Notes: generated by a model from the sequence alone, not told the origin. A stretch of DNA of 64,000 nt from Kuschelorhynchus macadamiae (GCA_030620095.1 JAUTXW010002147.1:248001-312000), one strand, 5' to 3'; counted from the stretch's first letter, positions 22,800 through 35,519 are shown. Numbers and translations: made by a program.

Positions 22800-23290
22800 A
22801 AGCTTTCACAGCTGGAGTCAATTAAGAAATCATGACCGTGTCAAATTGGAATTACTTTCCAACGTTTCGCCTGCTATTGCACGAGGCATCCTCAGGGATT
22901 TTCACTACACAAGATCAAAACACTGAATGAGCTCCGATTAACAAAGTCTAGGTATTTATACCCGACCTGTGCCCACCGAGGCGTGACTCACTGTGGTGAT
23001 TGGTTTCCATGCATGATGTAGCACGTAGCCCGTGCCTCTGTTGAAATTTTCAGGGTGCTTAATAACTTCAATAGATTCTCTAATTTTTTCATTTATAATA
23101 ACCTGATGCAAGAAACTTGGTATTTTTTACAATAATCATCTCCCATGTTCCTTAAGTCTAGTAGACACAGACCGTCCAGTTTCACCTATATACACTTTAC
23201 CGCAAGAACACGCAATTTTTATAAACTTATTCTGATTGCAAAAGAATTACACCTTTGGGTGACCTTAAGCTTTGCCAAATCTTTTTGTGT
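22800..23290 (-). mobile_element. Penelope-like element, GIY-YIG endonuclease end
   Basis: The minus strand around 23150-23240 reads KFIKIACSCGKVYIGETGRS then VSTRLKEHG, the diagnostic GIY-YIG start with the CCHH-type cysteines of Penelope-like elements. It is followed by NEKIRESIEVIKHPENFNRG and WKPITTVSHASVGTGRV, the usual C-terminal run. The terminal stretch at 22865-22900 (minus strand CCTGAGGATGCC ... GGCGAAACGTTGG) resembles degenerate hammerhead-type ends known for this group. Only the C-terminal end is present; the reverse transcriptase is missing. Confidence 0.88.
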
Positions 23291-23559
23291 ATATGAAGAT
23301 AAAACCTGTTTGTTGAAAATTGGGCGCTATGTCCGAGTATGGGCATGGATTTTCACTATAGTGTGCCACATCCGAGAATAGCGTACGTTGGCTGGCCATT
23401 TTTTTTTACTTTTGAATAGCTTATTCTAGGAATCAGCTGACATATTAATTATAATAATACCAAAGATCATGGCACCCATGGTAGCCAACATGGAGCAATC
23501 AGTAAATTATTGATGCAGTTTGTAACTGTGATGCTAGAAAAAAATTGAATTAGTTTTAT

Positions 23560-23830
23560 CTATGTATGTATCAAAATTTTTTCAATTAGGTGTTTTTTTA
23601 TTTTCTTTTTAAAGACTTTACATTTTTTATTTGATACGGAATTGAATTGTACAATTTAAACTTCTTATAGTAAATGGAATTTTGACCTAGCTTCGTGCTA
23701 AGAGGCGACAGATGAAGGTTCTTAAACTGCCTAATAAAGTCAGAATGGATTGTATTGTTCACACAAATGTCACTGCAGAGAGTTTGCTTTTGTGAATTAT
23801 ATGATGAACATCCCAAGTAGCACTTGTAGT
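23560..23830 (-). pseudogene. LINE reverse transcriptase C-terminal fragment (likely)
   Basis: The minus strand reads YNSQKQTLCSDICVNN, HLSPLSTKLGQNSIYYK, KFKLYNSIPYQIKNVKSLK, which fits the last ~70 residues of CR1/Jockey-type reverse transcriptases (H.TR...L..P.......S..Y.....YN.LP..IKN..S...FK). No catalytic motif is included, so the call is moderate. Confidence 0.5.
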
Positions 23831-24830
23831 CATGAATACGGCACTGTTATCACAAGTATTTTCATTGAAGTAACCGGAACTTGGTGTCGCCACGTTTTGT
23901 TTAAGCTGAGACTACGTAGTCATTACCAAAATGGGGAACAATTTTAGGGTAACTATTTCGTGAATAGTTGTACATGTAACTGTGACTTGGACTATTACGA
24001 AGATAGTACGGAATTGTGTAGTTCCATTCAAATAGCCGAATAGTAACAATTCACCCTATTCGTCACTTCCTTATTCCTGTCTTTATTTAATCCGGTTTAA
24101 AAATATGTATGGTTCGTTTTAATACAAACAAAACAGTTATGGCGACTACAAACCCTTAAATTGAGAATATGGTGTAGAGCGTATAGAATACGTTATTGTA
24201 TTTGAGGTAGGATACATGAGTTTCATTTAGTTTTCTGGCTGTGCTAAAGAGCTAAAATTAAAACGCAGGCAATTTCTCTGGTGAATATTCTGATGATAGT
24301 CGTAAAAAAATTACGCGCTTTTAAAATTTGTTAATTTCCAATACATTTTGGTCAAAAATATTAGCCAATTTAAATCTCAAAAATATAATTTTGGACTTTG
24401 GTTTACATAGTAATTATCATTAAATTTCTTATGATAAAGAGTGATTCTTTTTTAACGTAATGTTTAATTTGTACATATTTTTAATCTTTATACTCACAAA
24501 AACAAACATCATAGCTAAATATTTATAGGGGAGTTGAAAATAAACAATGGCGTTCTATTGGACTTTTAATTTCAGGTTGGCTGCATTTCTTTACTGAGAA
24601 AATTACTTAACATCAAGTCTCTAGGACTGCTCCTATACGCTTTTATAGTTTTGGATTATTTAAATACGCAACTGTCACTTATACCCAATTACACTGAAGT
24701 CTCGAACACTAAGGTGGTACGAATAAAGCTATCTACAAAGTTACGAGGGTCGTAGCATGCGGAGGGTTGAGTACTACTTGAGTCACTACTATAATTCTGC
24801 CATCTATCATAACCATAACCCTTTGTTCCG

Positions 24831-24835
<5 letters not shown>
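23831..24835. other. Unassigned intronic sequence
   Basis: AT-rich, no domain or repeat end recognised. Confidence 0.5.
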
Positions 24836-24867
<32 letters not shown>

Positions 24868-25590
24868 TTGTTTAGCGCATCAACCACACAGGGTTATTAG
24901 CGCGTAACACAGTTGGGGTTAATTACTACAATTATAAATTATATGTGGCAGGATAGATTACAATCTTTGAGAAAATTTAACACATTGTTTAGATTTTTGT
25001 TAAGGATGTCTTTTACGTTATCCTGGATTTGGTATTTAAGTCTTTCTGTGGCAAACTTTGGGCAGTCTACTAATATATGTTGCACTGATAAAGTTACCGA
25101 ACATATCTCGCAAACAGGATTATCCTCTTTGGAGATCAGATAACCGTGAGTTAGTCTTGTATGACCGATTCTAAGTCTATTGATAATCGTTTGGTCTTTT
25201 CGATTACTTAAATTACATTCCCATTTTCGGACACTGGGTTTACACGTACGAAGTTTGGATGACGATCTATCCCATTCCTGCTGCCATGAGGATATTGTCT
25301 GGTTTTTGATGTACCACTTAAAATCACTGCTTAGTGTGTTTGAAACTGCAATTGCGTTGGGGTCTTCTGTGGCGGCCCTAGCCGCTGTGTCGGCTAGTTC
25401 GTTACCAATTATTCCTATGTGTGATGGAACCCATATAAATGCTACCTTTCTTCCTTCTGCTTGGATATTGTAAAGGATTCTATAGACTCTTTGGACTAAG
25501 GGGTCTTTGGAAAAGGGGTGTTGAATTGCTTTTATAGAGTTAAGCGAGTCTGAGATGATTAATGAAAATTTACGGTTACCTTGTTGTATA
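24836..25590 (-). mobile_element. 5'-truncated LINE with RNase H domain (I/R1-like)
   Basis: A poly(T) run at 24836-24866 is the poly(A) tail of a minus-strand copy. Upstream on the minus strand is a continuous frame: ISDSLNSIKAIQHPFSKDPL, AFIWVPSHIGIIGNELADTA (RNase H His/Asp block), then RLRIGHTRLTHGYLISKEDN and PVCEICSVTLSVQHILVDCP (CxxC...H...C motif after RNase H). This order is that of I-clade and related LINEs. The copy is truncated inside RNase H at about 25590 and is relatively well preserved, unlike LINE A. Confidence 0.85.
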
Positions 25591-27205
25591 TACGTTTTTA
25601 TTTTTTGTTTCCTTCAAATACCGCTTTAGGTTGTTTTGTTCAGGTATGACATAACCAAGTTGTGATATTTTTAATTTTCTATAAAATGTGGCTGAGTGAC
25701 CAAAACTACTTTTTTTCTAATAGCATGTGAAGCCATTGTGAACCATTTTAACTCGTTACTCGTAGACGATAATACAACACATACACAATTCATTAATAGC
25801 TGTAGACCGAATTACAATGACTTTGTAAGGACTGTGGCGACAATAGAAGCCCACCCGCCAAATTTATGTAAAATTTCTAACTGTTTTAATGGGGGCACCC
25901 ATATTATCGTTAGTTTTTCGCAAAATATGACTAAATTAATCTACTTTTATATTCAACCTCTGTCAGCGTCAGTTGTAAATGTAGGGTTATGTTAATGTTT
26001 TACTTTAATAATCTGTTCGAACTATCTAGTAGAATCTTACTTTTTCGTTTAGATTTTTAACAAATAACAATGTTTGTGCAAGCGAGTAATGAGAGTTGTC
26101 TGCCAAGTGAATTTAGTAATGTAATATGTACTGAAGAAGGCCTACAAAATAAAGTTTCTTTCATGCTAATCTTAGAGAGCTTCTACCTAAAATTGAGGTG
26201 CTGAATGAAGTAAAACATACACTAAGACATGAAACAATATTGTCTTTTACAGCAAAATAAAACCAAAATATAGTGATGTGCAATATTTAATAACTTTTCT
26301 TGGAGTAAACTTAAACTTAAGACATTTACGATCATATTCATTTACACATTCATCACAAACACTTTATAATTGCAAGCAAAAAACAGGAGGTTAACCAGGC
26401 TTAAATACATTTCTCCATATGGCCAGTGGCTGAGAACTTTTTGTTTGAATCAATATTCATTTTAATAATCGCAAAAACTAATAAAATGAGACACTATAAC
26501 AACAAACGTCATAAGAAACCCACGTAGGCGAAAAGTAAACAAAACAATTTTAGCAGCAATATGGCGGAACCAATCAAAAATTGGTTACTCTATTGTTGCC
26601 ACGATCCTTATAAAATCACCGACCGAATCTCGTACCAGCGCCCCTTTCTCCGGACCCTCAAAACTAGGTAATAGTTTAGTTGTAGTAAATAATTACTTTA
26701 ATTCTTACTTCTAAGTTGCAACCGAATAATAACGACTGGTAATAGCTAGTTTAAAGTAGCAGTAGACGATAACTTCATCTACTCTGCAACGACTCGTTTT
26801 ACTTTATAGTAATACGTTATATGAGTACATTTGAACGTAATGGGGTAGTCTCTGCAAAGTTCAAGAGGGTACTGATACTTAAAAGTTGTAATTTAGTAAA
26901 CACATTAGAATCAGTAACTTTGAATAATTACTATTCTGTCACGGAAAAGAAATGACGACCTTGGAGTCAATCCCTTAAGTAGTTGCTTGACAGTAGTTAT
27001 TATATAATTATTTTACATGGAAAATTACTGTTATAAAGGATTATTCGCAGTAACAAATACATATATAATACTTTAAAACGGGTAACCCAAAGTGTTTGTT
27101 GATATATAGTAGGATTATTCGTAATAAATACGTAAAAACTATTAAAGAGTAGTAGTGGAAACAGTTGTAGCTACTTTAGTGCTAGCTGGGATACAACAAG
27201 ATTTT
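25591..27205. other. Unassigned intronic sequence
   Basis: A 99-codon frame at 25696-25995 has no motif. A GC-richer patch near 26600-26665, with tataaaa upstream, stands out in composition but no gene could be assigned. Confidence 0.45.
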
Positions 27206-27233
27206 ATATATTTATATATATATATATATATAT

Positions 27234-27264
<31 letters not shown>
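27206..27264. repeat. (TA)n microsatellite, left of the pogo element
   Basis: Alternating TA with one ATAGATA interruption; directly abuts the left end of the element at 27265. Confidence 0.95.
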
Positions 27265-27267
<3 letters not shown>

Positions 27268-29811
27268 GAGAAGGGGGCACAGAGGACCGCTGGGGCACAA
27301 AGGTCCGCTCGATTTATTCTGTTATACGTGGCACCATCTTTTAAATTTTGTTAAAAATAGCAAGCTAGCGGTGTATTTTTATCTTTCTGACAGTTACAGC
27401 AATGTTCGTGCAGTGTGCAGGTCGCAGCAAACAAAACATTGGTTTTTAAGATAAGCCATGCTAAATTTTATAGTTTTGTCAAGTGTGATTATTGCGTTAT
27501 TATGCGTGTATTGTTATTTCTTATTATAACCCACTAAAACACAACTTTTTTACTTAAAAACAAGTTGGTTAACTCAGGTGTAAACAAACATTCAGTGGAG
27601 TGGCGGGAAATTTAAATTTATTTTCTGCAACTGGGGCACAAAGGACCGCTTATGGTCCTCTGTGTCCCAAAGCAGTATGTTGTGGCTTAAATATGAATTT
27701 AATTGTCTTAGAATTAATTCAATTATGTGATGTGTGTATATTATCATAAAAAATATTGTTTTTAAATGGTACGTAACTACGTAAAGAAAAAACCCGAGCT
27801 TTCGTGGGCAGAAAAGACATGACCAGGGCACTGGAAATGATCTACCGAAACGAAATTTCAGTTCGACAAACAGCTCAACGTTTTAAGATACCTAAGACCT
27901 GTATTTTGCGCCGAAAAAATAATGAAATGATGCCAAAGACACCAAGAAATGATCATTTTAAACAAGTGTTTACTGACCAACAAGAAACTGAACTAGTGGA
28001 GCATATTCTAGACCTAGAAAAGCGATTTTATGGAATAACCCCTCTCGATGCTCGTCGATTTACATTTGAGCTGGCAGAAAATATGGGCTTGAAACATCCA
28101 TTTAATAAGAATGCCAAATTAGCTGGTAGTGACTGGTTGGCGGGGTTTAAAAAACGAAATACTCAACTTTCTATTAGAGCTCCCGAAGGATTTAATAAAC
28201 CCCAGGTTCAAAAGTTTTTTGATGTTGTACGATCAGTTTTAGAGAAGAGCAATATTAGATCAGGCCAAATATATAATATTGATGAGACCGGGATTAATTC
28301 GGTGCCTGTACCCAGAAAAATTCTAACTAAAAAAGGAAAAAAGCAGGTTGGGCGGATAGTGAGCACTGAACGTGGGTTTAATGTAACTGCAGTTTGTGGG
28401 ATTTGAGCTGCAGGATCTTACGTCCCTCCGTTTTTTCTTCTTCCTCGACAGCGAATAAACCCATTATTTATGAAAGGATGTTCGCCGGGTGCAGATGGCT
28501 ATGCAAATGGTTCTGGATGGATGGATTCCGATCATTTCGTCAAGTATTTAGATCACTTTATTAACCATGTGGAACCCGGTCCCGATAAGAAAATATTATT
28601 AATTCTTGACAATCACAATACTCATAGGACGCTTGCCGCAATAAATAAAGCAAGATAAAATAATAATATAATGGTCTCTCTCCCGCCCCACACCAGTCAT
28701 CGCCTACAACCCCTTGACTGCACTGTGTTTGGTTCCTTAAAACATCAGTATGCAGAGGAGTGCGACTTATGGCATACTAATAACCCTGGATCTCGTGTGT
28801 CATTATATGATATCGTAGAAATATTTTCAAAGGCATTTCTTCATGCTGCCACCTTGGAAAAAGCCATAAAGGGTTTTCAAACGACAGGAATTTATCCATT
28901 CAATAATAAAATATTTCCTGACGAGTGTTTTCTGCCCGCTGAAGTTACAGACGCCCCGGTACAGCAAGAAACCGAGAGGCCTATCGCTGCCGAAAATATT
29001 TCAGATGAGGATGATCACCAACCTGAACCTCAAAGCTTATTTAAAGAACTACAACCAAGCTGTAGTTACACTTCCTTCAAAGATGCTATCCTAAAAATTT
29101 CTCCAAAGCCAAAGTCAGATGCCCGTAAAAACAAAACTCAAAACCCACAGAAGGTAAGCAGACCTCAGCATGCTGAAGAATTAACAAGTTCCCCATTTAA
29201 GGACCAGCTTATGGCCAAAGAAGCAGAAAAAAACAAAATACCAAAAGTGTAAAAAGAAAACTTACGAAAAATGTAGAAGAAAAGTCCAATATTAAAAAAA
29301 AGAAAACCGCGCAAAAAAAAGTGGTGGAAGTTTCAAGTAGCGATAGTGAAGAAGAAGACACCAACACCATATGCATTTATTGTCTGAGTAAGTATGGCGA
29401 ATCAAGGGAAGGGGTCTGAAATGTTCTTAAATATATTATTAAAAATAATATTTTTTGTTAGCTGTTAAGCTGCTATAAATAAACGATTTTTGCAACCCAT
29501 CAGTCTTTTTGTAAAAATCCTATTCAAATATTGTTTATTCAATGCATGATCCCAACACCCCGTACTAGGACCTCCGTGCCCCAGCACTAGGTCCTCTGTG
29601 TCCCATTGCTAGGGGCACAGAGAACCAGCGCAGGGTATTAAAAAAACAATTATAACTCATATATCGTTTTGTTTAAAATATTTTTTTGATCTTAAATGAA
29701 TAAAGTAGCCACTAAACTTGACACAAATAGGTTTACTTATTTTTAATATATTTTTTTAATGGATTTGTACACTAAAAATCCTTAAGCGGTCCTCTGTGCC
29801 CCCTCCTCCCC
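27265..29811 (+). mobile_element. pogo/Tigger-like DNA transposon inserted in a (TA)n tract
   Basis: Ends are ggggagaagggggcacagag (left) and the reverse complement of ctgtgccccctcctcccc (right), flanked by TA. The element is 2547 bp and holds one transposase frame with three nonsense codons. The motif GGGGCACARAGGACC occurs about eight times near the two ends in both orientations. TA-repeat DNA lies on both sides, so the element probably landed inside one microsatellite. Confidence 0.93.
27804..29420 (+). pseudogene. pogo/Tigger-like transposase with three nonsense codons
   Basis: One reading frame runs through the whole interval, broken only by TGA at 28404, TAA at 28656 and TAA at 29250. 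It starts with a Psq-type helix-turn-helix (TRALEMIYRNEISVRQTAQR, FKIPKTC), then a second DNA-binding part (LAGSDWLAGFKKRN). The DDE domain follows with NIDETGI (first Asp), ILLILDNHNTH (second Asp) and HTSHRLQPLDCTVFG (third Asp). The tail has SSSDSEEEDT and CIYCLSKYGES, the start of a Cys-rich module common at the C-terminus of these insect proteins. Few lesions, so inactivation is fairly recent. The ATG at 27821 (M-T-R-A-L) is a possible start. Confidence 0.9.
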
Positions 29812-29870
<59 letters not shown>

Positions 29871-29871
29871 T
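29812..29871. repeat. (TA)n microsatellite, right of the pogo element
   Basis: Alternating TA with one ATGT break; continuation of the tract at 27206-27264. Confidence 0.95.
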
Positions 29872-30780
29872 AATTTTAGAAGATACCCAATCCGATATAG
29901 AACACCCACAAAAGTTGCTATACTCCTAACATATTCCACATGTTTGCCCCAGGAAAGCTTCTCATCGATTCTTAAACCTAGATATTTAATTTCATCTTTA
30001 TATTTGAGTTGTTGATTACCAAATTGTATGGGATGATTGTTGTTAAACACCCTTCCACCGACAAACATGTATGAGGACTTTTCTAACTAACTGTTTAATA
30101 GCTTCTCTATTATTACCAGAATATACAACCGTTGTGTCGTCCGCATACAATTTAATTGCGTCATTGAGCCTTAGCTTAAATATAGTGTTTACATAAATTA
30201 AGAAGAGGGTTGGCCCCAATACGGAGCCCTGAGGCACCCCACAGATAATAGTTTCCTTTGTACTATTTGCGTTATTCACTGATACAAATTGCTTTCTTTG
30301 ACTTAAATAACTTGAAAACCACTTGTATGGAGTGCCCCGAATTCCCAATCCATACATTTTTTGTAATAAGATATTGTGGTTTACCGTGTCGAAAGCTTTT
30401 CTCAGATCCAGCGACACCAAAGCGCAAATGGACCCATGATCGAATTTTATCTGTAAATCAGAGATTAGATCGATTACCGCTATCTCTGTGTCACTGCATC
30501 TGCAACCCCAATAATCCAGCAATTTTTAATACTAGCCACTGTAATTCCAGACAGGTAACAACGCCTTGGATCTCATCTGGTGTGACAGTTCGAAAGAAAA
30601 AAGAGTTTAGCCAATGATCATCTTGGTCTTCTAAGGGAGTATTTGGTACTTAGGTCTAAATCGACATTGATGAAATATTTATTGAAAGCGTGTGCTATTT
30701 GTGATACTCCACTTAATAACACACCATTATCCATAATACTAGACACATAATTATCCTTGCTACCTCGGATATACAGTTTT
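29872..30780 (-). pseudogene. LINE reverse transcriptase fragment (CR1/Jockey group)
   Basis: The minus strand has SFFFRTVTPDEIQGVV, ALVSLDLRKAFDTVNHNILL (catalytic Asp of block A), GIRGTPYKWFSSYLSQRKQF, ICGVPQGSVLGPTLFLIYVN, IKLYADDTTVVYSG (catalytic YADD), then in another frame YKDEIKYLGLRIDEKLSW. Both catalytic blocks are intact but a frameshift near 30050 and upstream stops inactivate it. The fragment ends at the TA tract. Confidence 0.88.
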
Positions 30781-30899
30781 CGGGTACAAGGGTATTTTCT
30801 GCACTTCGCGGGAAATCCACGCGTAAAGGATTTTCGTTACCATGGCTGTTAATCGCGCAGTGAAAACTCTATCTATTAGTATAAAGTTGGCAGCTGTTT

Positions 30900-31210
30900 G
30901 AATATGGGGTTACCAAAATCTGCTGTTCTGACATCCTTCTGTTTGAGGTTGAGGCCGGCACTTTATTTTTCTGAATCCATGAGTTGTAAATAATCATTAG
31001 GGCTATCGTTTGCCGCGAGAATTCTCTGTGGCCTTCTTTTTGATCTTGGGGCGACGAGTGTTTGAACTTGGATGTTACTGAAATCAGTTATTCTGACATC
31101 GGCCTGTTCAACCTTCTGTTTGAGGTTAAGGCCGTCACTTTATCCTAGTATTTTTTTTAGATAATCTATAGGGCGATCGATTGACCTTGGAATTAATCGC
31201 GGTCTACTTC
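30900..31210. repeat. ~170 bp tandem duplication
   Basis: A block containing cttctgtttgaggttgaggc (near 30938) and tagggctatcg (near 30998) recurs about 168 bp later as cttctgtttgaggttaaggc (near 31112) and tagggcgatcg (near 31168). Copies are clearly diverged. No coding content. Confidence 0.7.
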
Positions 31211-31940
31211 TCCTAGTGGCGGCGCCTGTCTATATGTAAGGGTTGTCTAAGTGTAGATCTAATTATGGTCAAGTTTAACAATGTCGACCGGGTTGTGGCC
31301 GTCATCTTGTTTTCTTCTAACTTTCAGGGTTTAAAGAGCATACGTATATCTTTTGATTGCCTCCGAGATGTAGAAAAATGATCACTCCGCTCCTGCTCGT
31401 TGATAGCAAAAAAAACAAAAACTTGTTGCTTACAACAAGGTGGAAAATGTTTGTTTCAATATGACAAATTTTTAATTAATGTAAATTTTCTACATATAAC
31501 ACATTTCCAAACCGTAATTCAAGACAAGCCATCAAATTTCCAATTAAATGGCTTTAGGGCACGTGGAAAACTTTACCGCTGACGCGGGTCTGTATTACAG
31601 ATAGCAACGACAGTTGTTATTGACTTGAAACATTTTATTTTTCGAGTAATTAAAATTTTCTGCTACCACTATATTTACGCAATGTTAAAACTCGATGTTT
31701 ATTTCCTGAAGTTAAAATGATTTTATATTTAAACTTCAAATCTCGGTCACAGCCATCGGTGTTACAATGCGTAATTATCCCCAGAAATAGACAGGTACAA
31801 CAAATAAATTCAAAATTAATAAGCAAGCCGGTGCAAAGTTGTGAATATTAATTAAAAATGTGTTACCTGTTCAAGATAGGTTAGACAATAGTTTATGTGT
31901 TATTTTTACCCGCCTGCGCATGCATAGGATGATAATGTGT
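31211..31940. other. Unassigned intronic sequence
   Basis: No coding domain, RNA gene or transposon end recognised. Confidence 0.5.
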
Positions 31941-31944
31941 TTAA

Positions 31945-33735
31945 ATCGGGCACCAAAAAATATTAATAAAATTTGATGGTCAATAACTTTTTTGTTTTGG
32001 GTTGACTTTATTAATTTTTTTACAGGTATATAAAATATCGTACTTTTTGAAACTTCTTTTATCGAACAGAAAATGTCTTCCAAAGGGTGCTTATACCAAG
32101 AGAATCACTTTTGAACACCCTGTGGAATTATTTCGTAGTGCAAAACGCAACTTATTCTACACCAAAGTGCATCTTTTTTGAACATTTTTTTTATTCACCT
32201 CGATAGCTCAGTTTTTGCCAAAGATAGGACGTTTTAAAGAAAAGATTAAACATTTTCCAAAACGACTTTTTATTATAATTCGGCATAACAAACGTAACCA
32301 ACAAAATGTATTAAATTAAAGTTTAAGCGTAAAAAAAAGAAAAATCGTATAAATTATTAATATCGTGTGTTTCCAACGCGAGCTTGTATAACAGCCTCCA
32401 TTCTTCTTAGTATACTTGCTACCAAACGACGTATATCATCTTGAGAAATAGCTGCCCATGCTCGGAGAGCGCAGCACTTCCTAATTCCTCTAGAGTCATT
32501 GATGCAGGTACCAAAGCATGTATTCTTCTTCTCGCTAGTCTACCCCAGTGATACTCAATCGGATTAAGGTCTGGGCTATGAGCCGGCCACTACATCCGCT
32601 CTATATTCTAGTCGTCTAAGTATTTTTGTACTATTTGTGCTATATGGGATCTGGCGTGTTCATGCATGAAGATAAAATGTTCCCCTATTAAGCCTCTGTG
32701 GGGGACAACATACTTTTCCACAATCTCGTGCACGTATCTTTCGACATTGAGAGTACCCCTTCGAATTAAGTATAGCTGGGTTTGTCTCTGCTGAAATCCC
32801 ACCCCACACCATGACGGAACCGCCTTGAAAACTCACCCTCGCACTAAAAATGCGTTTTTTGCAGAACATTTTTCCATTCATTCTCGGTCCAGTGACGATG
32901 TTTCTTAGCAATTCGAAGACGGGCGACTCGATGTTCTCTGGTAAACTTTGGTCACGTTGCAGGTCTTCTGCAAAATAGGTTTGCTCCGTTCCGTACATAC
33001 TGCAATTCACTACGGATTCGCACAGCGGTAGAACGTCGATCACGTAGAGATGAATTGATGATGAACCGATCATCACGATATGTGGTGGTTCTGAGCCGAG
33101 TTGATCCTGGACGACTGGCATAAGAACCTGTTTTCAAAAATCGAGAGTAGACCCGTTGCACTGTACTTCTCGAACATGTTTATCTTCTTGCAACATACAT
33201 TTGGTTTCTTCCGTCTTGTAATAAAGCCACAATGGTAGCCCCAACTTCTGGACTCAAAACCATTTCTACCAAAATGTATGATAAGACAACCACAATTAAT
33301 AATTCAATATTATTGTTTATGTCAATTATAGGCCTACCATGATTTTCATAGCTGATCTGATTAAATATCAAATTAAATGCATGACGTACAAATACCAAAT
33401 TTGATATTTTTGCAAAGTATTCGATAAAATCGTGTATCTCCGACAAAAATAGAGTTATCGAGGTAAACAAAAAACAAAATGTTCGAAAAAGATGCATCTT
33501 GGTGCAGAACAAATTTGCAAATATTTTGCACTGCGAAATAATTCTACAGAGTCCTTAAAATATAGACTGAAAATACTCATTTTTGATTCTCCTGTTATAA
33601 GCACCCTTCGAAAGATATTTTCTGTTTGATGAAAGAAGTTTCAAAAACTAGAATATCATACCTGTATTTTGACAAAAAAATACAAAAAAGTTATTGACCA
33701 TTAAATTTTTTTATTACTTTTAGGTCCCAGATTTT
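31945..33735 (-). mobile_element. Tc1-like transposon with ~270 bp inverted ends
   Basis: The left arm (about 31945-32215, with gatggtcaataacttttttg and acctcgatagctc) is the imperfect reverse complement of the right arm (about 33440-33735, with agttattgaccatt and gagttatcgaggt). A broken transposase lies between them on the minus strand. Exact termini and target duplication could not be fixed. Confidence 0.8.
32357..33262 (-). pseudogene. Tc1-like transposase relic
   Basis: The minus strand starts MVLSPEVGATIVALLQDGRN with the first helix-turn-helix. Then come RVYSRFLKTGSY, TYRDDRFIINSSLRDRRSTA, HRHWTENEWKNVL, GGSVMVWGGIS, RYVHEIVEKYVVPHRGLI, FIFMHEHARSHIAQ, AHSPDLNPIEYHWGRLARRR and a C-terminus ending VGNTRY. 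The block with the first Asp (FTDESRF in relatives) is deleted, and the second Asp is changed (MHEHAR for MHDNAR). Several frameshifts. Distinct from the DUF4817 type. Confidence 0.87.
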
Positions 33736-34723
33736 AATGCCGGTCAGTATATATTATATCCATTATTTGTTACAACCTACATGCTATACACCTGGACCAA
33801 TTTTCATGGGCGAGACATCAAAAGATTTGTCTCTATCCGTCGAGTATTCTTAGCTAGGTTTGCAAAAAAATCAAAATGGCGGAAGTACTACGGGATATCC
33901 AAGAGATAAGCACGTTCAGACCTGTTTCATCTAAACGGTTAATTACACCGAAAAAAAAAACATTTGCTCTAAATACTGGTACAAAATGTATATACAAATG
34001 TATTGAGACATTTTTAAAATACAGCGTGCACGAATTTTTTGCAACGATCTCCTAGGGTAAAAACGATTGGATAGGTCTGAAACACCATTGCTACATAATA
34101 TAATTAGGAAAAATCCAGTTGAAAAAAATTCACAAATCATTCGTTTTTAAATAAAACTGCCACTTTTTCAAGGTGTGCCTTACTAACGCCACGTCAGAAT
34201 AAACGTTTTGATAAGACGGACTTTTCAACCTGACGTGGGTGCATAAATTTAAAAATTTCTCCTCAAATGCCTTTATGAATAGAATACATTTCACGGACCC
34301 TGTCCAAATTTTGTAAGTTCTAAAATGACGAATTTTGGCTACCAAGTGACCGTAATAATAATAATAATAATAAATAGGTTATTGGTACAAACATGACATC
34401 GGAGTAGATGCTTTCTCTGGTATACGCGGAATTCAAATTGTCACTTATTTTAGATTTTTTTGTGGTTTCTTTTTCTGTATTTATGTATTAGTTCTAAACA
34501 TTCGAGTTTTTCTTTTATTTCTAATGTATGCTTGTTTCTTACTTATACTTGTACACAATGTCTACATAATGCGACAGAGAAACAAACTTACAACTACACA
34601 TTGTCCAATTATAAGAATGCCAAACGAATATATGTTATTAGCTATATTATGCTTAGCCAAAAGTAATAAGTAATGGCTTTTCGAATTTGGAAATTTTAAA
34701 TAGTTAAATTTAAAGGATATAAA
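33736..34723. other. Unassigned intronic sequence
   Basis: Contains a short (TAA)n tract near 34347-34371. No gene or element end recognised. Confidence 0.5.
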
Positions 34724-35519
34724 TACAGGGTGGTCCAACAATACGTTCAAGTCCAATAACTCGGTTTATGTGAGAATTAGAAAAAAATTATACGAAGGTT
34801 GTAGGGACTGCTGAGAGCTACAACCTAAAATTATTTTCGATTATAGAAGGTTGAGGATAGGTTTGCCACAAACCAAACTTAATTTTTTTTTAAATAGAGC
34901 ACCCTGTATATTGTTTTAGTTTCAAATTCCTCCCTTTTTCCTTCCTCATTCACCCCATATAGGGTTTGTAGGATGTATACAAGCCATTCAAAATATACAA
35001 CCTCTTTTCGAAAATACAGAGGTACATTTGACGCCTTGTATTTTTTTTAATCCGTTACTATAAATCAGTTTAACATGGTAAAATCTTCCAAATGTGGTCT
35101 TCTTTCAACTGCGGTATTTTTCTTTAGTATTCTTTAATAACGATTATATACAGGTTAAATAAAAATCCTGGTTGCAAATTTTCTCGGTTAAATTAAATGG
35201 AACGCCCTGTATATTATTATTTTTTCAGATACCTCCCTTGTTGGCCATTTACCCGATATAGGGTTTGTGGGGTCTATACAGGTTCGTTCAACATTTATAG
35301 CCACTTTTCGAAAATATTGAGGTGGACATCTCAATTTATTACGGCAAAATATTGTAGTGTTCTTCTTTCAACATCTGTTTTTTTTAAATTTATTCATACT
35401 AATATAGATGAGTTAAAAAAGTTTAAAACTTCAAAAACAATAAATTAACACTAATAAAAAAAGATTTAATCAAAAAATTTCACAAATACAAATAATAGTA
35501 TTACAGTGATCTAGTAATA

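Noticed and set aside
26559..26670. Small open frame MAEPIKNWLLYCCHDPY... with a TATA-like upstream sequence
   Set aside because: 37 codons with no homology recognised; composition alone is not enough.
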